A program made the position numbers and the translations under genes. DNA of 11,409 bases. Source: DASUUR01 sp036373975. GTDB lineage: Bacteria; Patescibacteriota; Saccharimonadia; Saccharimonadales; Saccharimonadaceae. The stretch is from positions 1 through 11,409 of the forward strand of contig DASUUR010000079.1 in the NCBI GenBank assembly GCA_036373975.1. The letters are read 5' to 3'. Positions 5,999-11,409 of the stretch are shown here, piece by piece (within the stretch, counting starts at the first letter, position 1; each line of letters opens with the position of its first letter). Below the pieces are notes generated by a model that did no database searches, was not told the origin of the DNA, and saw only the letters and a program-made list of their open reading frames with translations.

Positions 5999-6028
5999 AC
6001 AGTACTACTAGTTCCCTCAAAATGTAAA
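5999..6028 (-). promoter_or_regulatory. Possible promoter of the cysteine-cluster gene
   Basis: Minus strand: TTTACA (6023-6028), an 18-base spacer, TACTGT (5999-6004). The -35 is good and the -10 poor. It lies in the divergent region before the + strand gene at 6151, which also holds two ACTAGT palindromes (6007-6012 and 6045-6050) and an AGTACT at 6001-6006. Confidence 0.35.
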
Positions 6029-6084
6029 GGATGAAATTTATTTAACTAGTAAAAGAGGCGTAGATGTGCCATAAATAGAGCGAT

Positions 6085-6102
6085 CGAATGGTATTCCGTT
6101 CG
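6085..6102 (+). other. Hairpin upstream of the GHKL-like gene
   Basis: A 7-bp stem (6085-6091 with 6096-6102, one G-T wobble) has a TATT loop. It lies about 48 bases before the GTG start at 6151. It may be a leader structure or an operator. I found no convincing promoter hexamers for this gene. Confidence 0.3.
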
Positions 6103-6150
6103 GGACATGTGTAGCGCTGTGCTTCATCGGAACTCAGTTAGGAGCCTCTC

Positions 6151-6537
6151 GTGAGGATTCACCCGGCCGAAAGTACGCCGATCGCCGATATCGTCATGCA
6201 TCATTTCCGGCCTCATCTCAGCGAACAAGCCGACTGTCGTCTCATTGGTGCCACGACGCGTTTTGGCTTGATATCGATCAGGCCGGCATTGGCGCAGATG
6301 CTCGACAAGGTTCTTGCCGGCGCGCGCAAAGATCTGCAGGATCGTGGAGCAACAGAGATCAAGATGCAGTTCTCCGCTTACCCTATGGGTTTTGTCCTGC
6401 AGATCGAGGACAATGGTCGAGCGCCTCAGCAGGTGCCTTCCATGTTGGAGGCTGCGCGCCAAGTTGGCTCGGACCTCGAGTGGTTGAGCGATGACGGCTG
6501 GAATACAGTCAAACTGACCTGTGGTTTCCGGCCCTAG
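6151..6537 (+). CDS. Stand-alone GHKL (histidine-kinase-like) ATPase domain protein, 128 aa
   Basis: The C-terminal two thirds looks like a histidine-kinase-type ATP-binding domain. A helix (ALAQMLDKVLAGARKDLQDRGATEIKMQF) sits in the place of the N-box helix. It is followed by a strand-turn FVLQIEDNGRAPQQ (the D-x-G box) and a final strand pair (VGSDLEWLSDDGWNTVKLTCGF) like the G-x-T-V-x-L ending of sensor kinases. There is no dimerisation helix, phospho-His or sensor domain. The Asn of the N-box is not in its usual place (RKD there), so nucleotide binding may be weakened. GTG 6151 follows TTAGGAG at a good distance. Such isolated domains occur as anti-sigma (RsbW-type) factors or as remnants of kinases; no anti-anti-sigma partner is visible. 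It is high in GC compared with the repeat-protein pair. Confidence 0.6.
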   Translation: MRIHPAESTPIADIVMHHFRPHLSEQADCRLIGATTRFGLISIRPALAQMLDKVLAGARKDLQDRGATEIKMQFSAYPMGFVLQIEDNGRAPQQVPSMLEAARQVGSDLEWLSDDGWNTVKLTCGFRP

Positions 6538-6563
6538 TCGGAAGCCACAGCACCGCCTCGTTG

Positions 6564-6610
6564 AAATAGTGAGAACGCCTCGCTGTTTCAGCGGGGCGTT
6601 CTCACTATTT
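6564..6610. terminator. 22-bp hairpin between the GHKL-like and HTH genes
   Basis: The outer 16 bp (6564-6579 with 6595-6610) pair perfectly. Then come one T-G wobble, 5 more pairs and a TTT loop, 22 pairs in all. The stem begins AAAT and ends ATTT, so each strand ends its stem in a short T-run, as in bidirectional terminators. It lies 27 bases after the stop of the 6151 gene and just before the next gene. A small stem-loop mobile or repeat element is an alternative. Confidence 0.65.
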
Positions 6611-6615
6611 GAATA

Positions 6616-6621
6616 GATAAT
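6616..6621 (+). promoter_or_regulatory. Possible -10 box (GATAAT) of the double-HTH gene
   Basis: GATAAT lies 5 bases before the GTG at 6627, with no ribosome-binding site. This fits a leaderless start, but there is no -35 (the hairpin occupies that position), so support is weak. Confidence 0.3.
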
Positions 6622-6626
6622 TTCTG

Positions 6627-7057
6627 GTGGGGGCGATTGAGGCACTTTCAAACCGCTTCACCCCTGTTCAGAGGCTTCTTGATCTTGCCAAGACCTGGTT
6701 CGATACGCCGAACGGCGCAGGCCCCGCACCGCCACCCAAGTCCTTCAAGACTCTGCGCAAGCTAAAGCCCCACGAACTCGATGAGCTCGTCGAGCAGTAC
6801 CAAGCCGGCTCCAGTGTCTACCAACTAGCCAAGCACTACGGCATCCACCGCATCACCATTGGCAAGCACCTCCGCTCCCGTGGCATCGACACCACAGCAC
6901 CAGCGCTCACTGGCGAGCAGGTGAGGGAAGCAGCCCAGCTCTATGCCACGGCTGGAGCTGCAAGAAGATCGCTAAACACTTTGATATTGGAGCTGAAACT
7001 GCGCGTGGACGGTTGCATCATGCAGGGGTAGCAATGAGACAACCTCATGAACGCTGA
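6627..7057 (+). pseudogene. Double helix-turn-helix (recombinase-HTH type) protein, frameshifted
   Basis: This is a DNA-binding protein of the type common in actinobacteria that carries two resolvase/Hin-like HTH units and no catalytic domain. HTH 1 is LKPHELDELVEQYQAGSSVYQLAKHYGIHRITIGKHL. HTH 2 begins LTGEQVREAAQLYA and is then broken: in the starting frame the protein runs into unrelated residues and stops at 7031. In the -1 frame the expected continuation is found (GWSCKKIAKHFDIGAETARGRLHHAGVAMRQPHER) and ends at TGA 7055-7057. A single-base indel near 6944-6952 therefore separates the two parts. The start (GTG 6627) has no ribosome-binding site. It ends 4 bases from the convergent 57-aa gene. 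Either the gene is decaying or the assembly has an error here. Confidence 0.75.
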
Positions 7058-7061
7058 TACA

Positions 7062-7235
7062 TTATCTGCGATGGCGCGGAAGTTTTCGAGTAAACCTATG
7101 GTGCTTTAATAGAGAGTCTGCATGCTCTCTACGCTTGGGGTCTGGATGGAAGAGAGCAACTAGAATAATTGCGCCATACGTTATTGCGAGCGTGAGTGCT
7201 ACGATTATTGCTCCTCCCCCAATTGTCTCTAACAT
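7062..7235 (-). CDS. Single-pass small membrane protein, 57 aa
   Basis: This is a short gene easily missed by length cut-offs. It starts at ATG 7235 with GAGGG 6 bases upstream and ends at TAA 7062-7064. Residues about 5-29 are a clean hydrophobic helix (TIGGGAIIVALTLAITYGAI then ILVALF). It is followed by a strongly basic cytoplasmic tail (PDPKRREHADSLLKHHRFTRKLPRHRR), which by the positive-inside rule faces the cytoplasm. It lies 14 bases behind the 141-aa gene and would be in its operon. The sequence does not tell its role; small holin-like, toxin-like or membrane-anchor peptides share this shape. It is convergent with the frameshifted HTH gene. Confidence 0.65.
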   Translation of the reverse strand: MLETIGGGAIIVALTLAITYGAIILVALFHPDPKRREHADSLLKHHRFTRKLPRHRR

Positions 7236-7249
7236 CCTTTGCCCTCTAC

Positions 7250-7675
7250 CTAGCTAGATCTAGCGTCATCATTTAACCTAACGTCGAATACGATCCTCAG
7301 GGCTGGAAACTCCGCGCGAAGGGTGTCGACATCGGCCTTAACAGATTCAAAAGTTGGCTTTCGACTAGCCTGCACTGCGCCAGGTTTGCCTACTGTTATT
7401 GCATTTCTACCAAGCGCGGCACGTCCCTTAGTGGTCAAGACTAGACCCTCTAATGACCTAGTGCCATTGCGTACAGTAAATCTCTTCTCGAACAGGAGGT
7501 GAGGATTCAGAGCTGACAATTTATTGTACAGCCAGTTCCTGTTGGCCTCCTGATCTCTATCCGCACGGCCGGCGTTGCTAAAGATGTCCTTGATACTTAT
7601 AAAGTCTGAGGTGCTATCTCCATACAGACGCTTCAAACTCTCAACGGCAGCTGATTCTGATATTTTATTTCCCAT
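7250..7675 (-). CDS. Hypothetical protein with possible winged-helix region, 141 aa
   Basis: I do not recognise this protein. ATG 7675 is preceded by TATAAT with a 6-base gap, so the start is set by a predicted leaderless transcript rather than by a Shine-Dalgarno. Residues 1-90 have the order helix - helix - helix - strand/turn - strand (ESAAVESLKRLYG, ISIKDIFSNAG, NRNWLYNKLSALNPHLLFEKRFTV, GLVLTTKGRAALGR), similar to winged-helix DNA-binding folds in which the turn with T-x-K-G-R ends the wing. The C-terminal 45 residues (FESVKADVDTLRAEFPALRIVFDVRL) form one helix and one strand. The 57-aa membrane protein gene follows 14 bases later. The winged-helix call is inference from spacing only. 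Confidence 0.7.
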   Translation of the reverse strand: MGNKISESAAVESLKRLYGDSTSDFISIKDIFSNAGRADRDQEANRNWLYNKLSALNPHLLFEKRFTVRNGTRSLEGLVLTTKGRAALGRNAITVGKPGAVQASRKPTFESVKADVDTLRAEFPALRIVFDVRLNDDARSS

Positions 7676-7681
7676 ATTGCT

Positions 7682-7710
7682 ATTATATGACAGCCTCAGC
7701 CGTTAGACAA
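7682..7710 (-). promoter_or_regulatory. Promoter of the 141-aa gene, leaderless spacing
   Basis: Minus strand: TTGTCT (7705-7710), a 17-base spacer, TATAAT (7682-7687), then exactly 6 bases to ATG 7675. The predicted transcription start falls on the A of the start codon. No ribosome-binding site is present. Confidence 0.65.
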
Positions 7711-7797
7711 TAGGTTTGGGCAATGATTGTATAGATTAGTATGAGGACGATTAAGGTCTATAGGTGTAAGCAATCAGGATGAGAGGTAGTGGTGCGG

Positions 7798-7896
7798 CTA
7801 TTTCATCTTCTTTTTCTTCTCCTCCGCCAACTGCAACCGCGCAATAGCAATACAAGCTCTCGCCAGTAGTTTCACATCAATCTCCGGATTCACCAT
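7798..7896 (-). CDS. Very small ORF overlapping the end of the frameshifted gene, 32 aa
   Basis: ATG 7896 has AAGG 6 bases upstream and reads a 32-aa peptide: one helix (NPEIDVKLLARACIAIARLQLAEE) and a KKKKMK tail, ending at TAG 7798-7800. It overlaps the last 20 bases of the upstream reading frame, as coupled genes do. It is too short to be sure of, but the ribosome-binding site and amphipathic helix favour a real product. Its function is unknown. Confidence 0.4.
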   Translation of the reverse strand: MVNPEIDVKLLARACIAIARLQLAEEKKKKMK

Positions 7897-8253
7897 CGCG
7901 TACCTTGACCGGCCCTTTTGGCTTCGGAGCTGTCCGGTACGCACCCTTATTGTCGGCCGTCTCGCGTTCCAGCCTTTCCTCGACCTCAAGCCTCCGAGCC
8001 TTGTAGTAGGTTCCGCCGAAAATGCTCCGCAGCCCGTCCAGCCCTCTGCGGTAAACTTGGCCGCTCCCTTCGAGATCCTCTTACGATGCTCGATCAGCCC
8101 AGCCTCAGTCAGTGACTTGTACGGCACAAAGTACGGATGCAAATCCCACTGTTCGTCAGGACTAGGCGTCCCGTACGTAAATGGGTCCGTATGCCACATC
8201 AAAGAAAGATCATGATTAATATCTAGGTACCGATGGTTCGTAAGACGAGGCAT
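7877..8253 (-). pseudogene. Frameshifted hypothetical gene (two frames), about 125 aa if repaired
   Basis: From ATG 8253 the first frame gives a sensible N-terminal part (MPRLTNHRYLDINHDLSL... HPYFVPYKSLTEAGLIEHRKRI). After about 8080 the same frame turns into low-quality sequence rich in Arg, Gly and Thr. The -1 frame, open from 8080, continues with protein-like sequence (LEGSGQVYRRGLDGLRSIFGG, then YYKARRLEVEERLERETADNKGAYR) to TGA 7877-7879. One base has probably been gained or lost between about 8050 and 8080. The first frame happens to stay open to 7798, so a naive call gives one 151-aa gene; I think that is wrong. A weak ribosome-binding site (AGGA, 3 bases) precedes the ATG. I do not recognise the family. 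Confidence 0.6.
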
Positions 8254-8303
8254 AGATCCTAATAGTTTTACCTCGCGGTTTTTAAAATCATGTTCAGTTA
8301 GGA

Positions 8304-8759
8304 TTAGTGCGGGTATTTCTCGATTAGGCAGTTCAACGAGTTGTATGCCTCGCGCACGTGCATAAGAAGGGTGCCTTCGTCAAGATTGGCAACTGCAGTT
8401 AAATCGGGATATTGGGCACGAATTGCATGTTCACCGGTTAGGCGGAAGCCGAAGTCGTAGGCTACTACGTATTTGAGAAGCAGCAGCTCCTGGGCAATTT
8501 GAATCAGATCATCTAACTCGTTCTCTATATTAGAGCGGCCCAGCCTTTTTTGTAGCCTAATAACCAGTTGCGATCCTTGATCCATGGCAATCGCAAGTAC
8601 TGCTTGGCTCTCAAAGTAGTTCTCTAGTACGCCTACATCAGTATTATCGGATATCCACTCCTCTATAGCCTCTAGCGATTGCCCAGTGCGCCTAATTCTG
8701 TCGAACTTGGCTTGCTTCGTAGCGCCGGTTAAGTCATTGATTAAGTCGATCAGAGTCAT
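8304..8759 (-). CDS. All-helical hypothetical protein, 151 aa
   Basis: I do not recognise it. ATG 8759 is fixed by a TATACT box with a 6-base gap, and there is no ribosome-binding site. It looks entirely alpha-helical, with helices around residues 1-30, 45-75, 78-105 (NIENELDDLIQIAQELLLLKYVVAYDFGF) and 128-148 (LLMHVREAYNSLNCLIEKY). It is acidic overall, with no membrane segment, and length and helix count are compatible with a small four-helix bundle. It is transcribed away from the ATPase-HNH module to its right, so it may or may not belong to it. The downstream gap to the frameshifted gene is 50 bases, with no clear terminator. Confidence 0.72.
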   Translation of the reverse strand: MTLIDLINDLTGATKQAKFDRIRRTGQSLEAIEEWISDNTDVGVLENYFESQAVLAIAMDQGSQLVIRLQKRLGRSNIENELDDLIQIAQELLLLKYVVAYDFGFRLTGEHAIRAQYPDLTAVANLDEGTLLMHVREAYNSLNCLIEKYPH

Positions 8760-8765
8760 GCTCTC

Positions 8766-8771
8766 AGTATA
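8766..8771 (-). promoter_or_regulatory. -10 box giving a leaderless start of the 151-aa helical gene
   Basis: TATACT on the minus strand is followed by exactly 6 bases and the ATG at 8759. The -35 side is weak (TTGTAC at 16 bases, 8788-8793). The same hexamer and distance occur before the mgtE-like gene. Confidence 0.6.
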
Positions 8772-8841
8772 TATTCATTTTTCACACGTACAATACGAGA
8801 TCTGTAGACTTCAACACAACAGCATCAGTACATCCAACAGA

Positions 8842-8862
8842 GGTCGAAATCGACCATATAAA
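8842..8862 (+). promoter_or_regulatory. Possible promoter/operator: inverted repeat next to a TATAAA box
   Basis: A perfect 5-bp inverted repeat (8842-8846 with 8851-8855, AAAT between) lies directly before TATAAA (8857-8862). It lies in the gap between the divergent genes at 8759 and 8949, and could drive the 74-aa ORF and the genes after it. No -35 consensus is seen. Confidence 0.3.
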
Positions 8863-8948
8863 GTGTACCAATAGCTCTGTCAAGGTAGAAGATTGGAATC
8901 GAATCACCTCTGGCAGGGGTATTTTCCATAAAAACTACAGCATTAAAT

Positions 8949-9173
8949 ATGTACCGATGCACCAAAAGAGGCCAGCTTTTTGGAGTGCTGACCTCTGTAA
9001 AAAGTATAGTAGAACATGAAATAATTTCACATGGTGGAGATTGGGTTAGCTTACTTGAAACCCGTCCACTTGAAGATATCCTAGCAGACATCACTACTGG
9101 CTGGAATGATGCACAGCAAGTTATGGGTGGAGTTAAGGCTGGTGTAACCACGGAAGTTAGCTATGTTCTCTAG
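8949..9173 (+). CDS. Small hypothetical protein ahead of the ATPase gene, 74 aa
   Basis: I do not recognise it. The frame is open from 8889, but ATG 8949 is the first standard start; no ribosome-binding site or close -10 box supports it, so the true 5' end is uncertain. The C-terminal part is convincing as protein: a helix VLTSVKSIVEHEIIS, the turn HGGDWVSLLETRPLEDILADITTGW and NDAQQVMGGVKAGVTTEVSYVL. It ends 62 bases before the ATPase gene on the same strand, with a promoter-like box in the gap, so it may be co-transcribed or independent. It could be an accessory factor of the defence-like module, or the 3' remnant of a longer gene. An opposite-strand ORF covers the same bases but has worse residue composition. 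Confidence 0.45.
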   Translation: MYRCTKRGQLFGVLTSVKSIVEHEIISHGGDWVSLLETRPLEDILADITTGWNDAQQVMGGVKAGVTTEVSYVL

Positions 9174-9221
9174 GGTGTAATTGCTGTAAGACGAAAGCGT
9201 TTGAAACAGTGTGACATCAAG

Positions 9222-9227
9222 TACAAT
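9222..9227 (+). promoter_or_regulatory. -10 box (TACAAT) before the ATPase gene
   Basis: TACAAT lies 8 bases before ATG 9236, with no ribosome-binding site. Transcription would begin about 2 bases before the start codon. A TTGAAA at 9201-9206 is only 15 bases upstream, a short spacing. Confidence 0.4.
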
Positions 9228-9235
9228 AAGTACAG

Positions 9236-10732
9236 ATGTTTATCAAGACACTCACAATCAAAAACCTAAGATGTTTTGCCGATGAAACTATTGGCGAGTT
9301 TAATGTACCCGACGGCACAACACCCGGAAGCGGTCTCAATATTCTTATCGGTGAGAATGGAAGCGGCAAGACAACCGTACTTGAGGCTATAAATTTCCTG
9401 ACGCAAAGTACCTACTCAACAAATAACACCATGGATATTAGTGACTTTAAAGATATGGAACAGGCGCTATCCGTGTCATACAAAAGTAGTGCTAACTTCA
9501 AGTGCAAAATGCCGCCCGTTTACAGGGACTGTTCGTATGAAGCTGATGGTATTACGTTTACTGCGAAGCCTCGTAACGGCAAATCGCCCGGTAAGCTATT
9601 GTCCACTCCCTTTCAGGTTTCCTCGGTCTTCAACAACACGACTACCAATTACTTGAACGCAGGTGGGCAGGACAGCGGCAAGCCTATTATTGATTTTGTT
9701 CGCTCCTTCTCCGCAGAAAATATTGATGGGGACGAGTTAAACATTTTTTACTTTGATAAGAACCGCACGCGCCAACTTACGCAAGGTAACTACAAAACAA
9801 CCTTTGAGCGTATATGTGATGATTTGAACTGGCGCTTCATTAAAAATGTTAACAATGACGCGGCTAAAAAACAGGCACTCATCGATAGTCTTACGGGAGA
9901 CTATTTCCAGCAAGCTAAGGACGCCGCACAGTCAAACGCAGGGCAGAAGGTGGCTGACGACCTTGCTGCTTTCTTGGACAATGAAAAATACAAAAACCTC
10001 AAGCTGGACATAATTAATTACTTACAACCGTTTGGGACCGGCATGCTCGCCCTACGAGACGATGCTTCGCTACTACAAATCCTGTCAAAAGATCTTGGCT
10101 CTGGCGTTGAGATGATTATTGCTCTGCTGATGCTCCGTAATATTGGTAATGCCTCAAAAGGCAAGATCATTTACCTGATTGACGAGCCAGAGGCTCATCT
10201 ACACCCTAAAGCGCAGAAAGAGTTATTACGCTTACTGCTTGAAGAAAGTAAAGACAAGCAGATATTCCTATCCACTCACTCGCCTTACATATTCAAAGAT
10301 GCTATTACGGATGGTCCGGGACTTTTTCTTTTCAAACGTGACGGGCGTGATGAGGTCGTTATAACGGATGCTCGCGATAGTAGCTTTGGGCATTTTCCTT
10401 GGAGCCCATCTTGGGGTGAGGTCAACTTTAGCGCTTATGATCTACCTACTGTTGAGCTGCATAATGAGCTGTATGGCTTTATTCAGGAGCAGACCAGTAA
10501 TTTTAGAGAGGCAGCCCTAGAAAACTACTTCACTTCAAAAGGTCTCATACAAAGCAAAAGCTGGATAAGGGTAAGTGGTGGCGTGCCGCAACCCGCATAC
10601 AATACAACTCTGTACACCTACATTCGTAATAAAATCCACCACCCTGAAAACACACAAAATGCAGAATATACAGACACGGAGCTTCGTCAATCAATTACTG
10701 AAATGTTAGCTTTAATTGACGCTGGTCTTTAG
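9236..10732 (+). CDS. AAA/ABC-type ATPase with C-terminal HEPN-like motif (Septu PtuA-like), 498 aa
   Basis: This is an SMC/RecF/OLD-style ATPase, the kind found in anti-phage systems. Walker A GENGSGKT is at residues 39-46 and a signature-like LSKDLGSGVEM at 283-293. Walker B IYLIDEPEAHLHP spans about 312-324 with D316 and E317, and the switch His of FLSTHSP is H348. No Toprim (E...DxD) domain follows, so it is not an OLD or GajA nuclease. The C-terminal 100 residues start with WGEVNFSAYDLPTVELHNELYGFIQE and contain YIRNKIHHPEN. R464-N-K-I-H-H469 fits the HEPN ribonuclease pattern R-x4-H with a polar residue after the Arg. The HNH gene follows after 5 bases. PtuA of Septu is the closest named relative I would propose; a role in defence and the RNase motif are inference. 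Confidence 0.8.
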   Translation: MFIKTLTIKNLRCFADETIGEFNVPDGTTPGSGLNILIGENGSGKTTVLEAINFLTQSTYSTNNTMDISDFKDMEQALSVSYKSSANFKCKMPPVYRDCSYEADGITFTAKPRNGKSPGKLLSTPFQVSSVFNNTTTNYLNAGGQDSGKPIIDFVRSFSAENIDGDELNIFYFDKNRTRQLTQGNYKTTFERICDDLNWRFIKNVNNDAAKKQALIDSLTGDYFQQAKDAAQSNAGQKVADDLAAFLDNEKYKNLKLDIINYLQPFGTGMLALRDDASLLQILSKDLGSGVEMIIALLMLRNIGNASKGKIIYLIDEPEAHLHPKAQKELLRLLLEESKDKQIFLSTHSPYIFKDAITDGPGLFLFKRDGRDEVVITDARDSSFGHFPWSPSWGEVNFSAYDLPTVELHNELYGFIQEQTSNFREAALENYFTSKGLIQSKSWIRVSGGVPQPAYNTTLYTYIRNKIHHPENTQNAEYTDTELRQSITEMLALIDAGL

Positions 10733-10737
10733 TATAT

Positions 10738-11409
10738 ATGGCTAAGAAAAAAGTCTATGGAAAATGCAGGATTTGCGGCGAAGAAAAGAAGCTTTCACAG
10801 GAGCATTACATACCGCGCGCGGCAGGTGGTGGCGAGAAAACCAAGCTTTACGGTGGTAATGAGTTGTTCAAGACGCTCCATAAAGACGAAGACGGTAACG
10901 ACTACAAGCCACGCGGCAGAATAAGTCAAAGCGGACTTTCGGAGTATAGCTTATGTAAAGAATGTAACGAGTTGTCGGGCGCTTTCTACGACAAAGAGTT
11001 TGCAGAATTCTATAACGGCATTCACTATATGTTATCCACGTCCATCAAAATTCCCGAAGGACAAACCATGGGTGATTACCTTGAAGGCAAGGTTGTTACC
11101 ATGGTGCTAGAAGACATCAAGCCCCTGAACATCGCCAAACGTATGCTAGTCTCCTTCTGTACCGTTGAACATCCCGGATTAACCGATAGGCATCCAGAAA
11201 TAAGAAAAGCCATACTGGATAAAGACTACCGGCCAAGCACCGATGGCTTTGCGTTATATGCTAGTCTGCATCTTGGTAACAGCGCCTACTATGGCACGAT
11301 AGGTGTCTTGAAGAATATTGACGGGAACATGTTTACGCAATCATATGCAGGCATAGAAAGTGAACTGATTGCGTTTTACTATTCTGGTGATAAAGAAACA
11401 AAAGCTATA
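10738..11409 (+). CDS. HNH endonuclease (Septu PtuB-like), 3' end outside window
   Basis: This is the nuclease partner of the preceding ATPase. 224 codons are visible with no stop; the gene runs off the window. An HNH_5-like treble-clef zinc site is clear: C10-x2-C13, then S-x-E-H23-x-I-P-x-x-x-GGG with His23 as the catalytic general base, then C73-x2-C76-N-E-L-S-G. About 40 residues (KTKLYGGNELFKTLHKDED...) are inserted between the halves, longer than in minimal HNH nucleases. After residue 85 there is a mixed alpha/beta region without recognised motif (MLSTSIKIPEGQTMGDYLEG ... YYGTIGVLKNIDG). The start is ATG 10738, 5 bases past the ATPase stop, with no ribosome-binding site, so translation probably depends on the upstream gene. 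In Septu-type systems the PtuB HNH protein cuts DNA when PtuA is activated. Confidence 0.8.
   Translation, partial: MAKKKVYGKCRICGEEKKLSQEHYIPRAAGGGEKTKLYGGNELFKTLHKDEDGNDYKPRGRISQSGLSEYSLCKECNELSGAFYDKEFAEFYNGIHYMLSTSIKIPEGQTMGDYLEGKVVTMVLEDIKPLNIAKRMLVSFCTVEHPGLTDRHPEIRKAILDKDYRPSTDGFALYASLHLGNSAYYGTIGVLKNIDGNMFTQSYAGIESELIAFYYSGDKETKAI

Noticed and set aside
6124..6651. 175-aa minus-strand ORF over the GHKL-like gene
   Set aside because: It spans the 22-bp hairpin, has no start signals and is Arg/His-rich like an antisense frame.
7111..7130. Inverted repeat AGAGAG...CTCTCT as a terminator
   Set aside because: It lies inside the coding sequence of the 57-aa protein and has an 8-base loop and no T-run.
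7798..8253. Single intact 151-aa gene
   Set aside because: The middle and C-terminal part of that frame is poor. The -1 frame carries the better sequence and the last 32 codons look like a separate small ORF with its own ribosome-binding site.
8741..9018. A second open + frame (..VEDWNRITSGRGIFHKNYSIKYVPMHQKR..) overlapping the 74-aa ORF
   Set aside because: It looks partly protein-like but has no standard start codon in its first two thirds, and stops inside the 74-aa ORF. It could be a decayed gene, but evidence is too thin to call.
8825..9151. 108-aa minus-strand ORF over the 74-aa ORF
   Set aside because: It has no ribosome-binding site or promoter, and its composition (runs of Thr, Ser, Pro, Cys) suggests an antisense frame.
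1..11409. CRISPR array, tRNA, rRNA or IS element
   Set aside because: No regularly spaced repeats, cloverleaf, rRNA-like stretch, transposase or terminal inverted repeats were seen on reading both strands.

Overview
The window (11.4 kb) looks like part of a small-genome bacterial chromosome next to and inside an accessory region. A Saccharibacteria/Patescibacteria-type organism, or a relative with actinobacterial affinities, is my best guess but at low confidence. The hints are moderate GC, a short MgtE without its N domain, small dense genes, several promoters placed so that the mRNA would start at or within two bases of the start codon, and an actinobacterial-style double helix-turn-helix protein. 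There is no rRNA, tRNA or other taxonomic marker to settle this.

Left part (1-2983): the end of an ABC-2 type export permease, followed 2 bases later by an unrecognised 252-aa gene, both on +. Converging on these from the - strand are a PIG-L/LmbE-family deacetylase and a CBS-domain MgtE-type cation channel. These look like ordinary chromosomal genes.

Middle part (3000-5950, - strand): an accessory block of small genes that I cannot match to known families. It holds a trio of short, mutually related proteins (98, 105 and 122 aa) with GTG starts and strong Shine-Dalgarno sites. Two textbook promoters (TTGACA-17-TATGAT) drive them and two perfect or near-perfect hairpins close the two transcription units. 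Next comes a translationally coupled pair of paralogues (199 and 206 aa), each built from two copies of the same roughly 82-residue unit. Last is a 101-aa protein with a C-x3-C-x2-C-x2-C cluster.

Right part (6151-8759): a stand-alone GHKL/histidine-kinase-like ATPase domain on +, a 22-bp hairpin, a frameshifted double-HTH gene, a 57-aa single-pass membrane protein behind a 141-aa gene, a second frameshifted gene followed by a 32-aa ORF, and a 151-aa helical protein.

Right edge (8949-11409, + strand): a 74-aa ORF, then a 498-aa AAA/ABC-type ATPase with a C-terminal HEPN-like R-x4-H motif. Five bases later comes an HNH nuclease gene (224 codons visible, cut by the window end). This ATPase + HNH pair resembles Septu-type (PtuA/PtuB) anti-phage modules and is the most likely functional system here. 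No CRISPR array, IS element or tRNA was seen.
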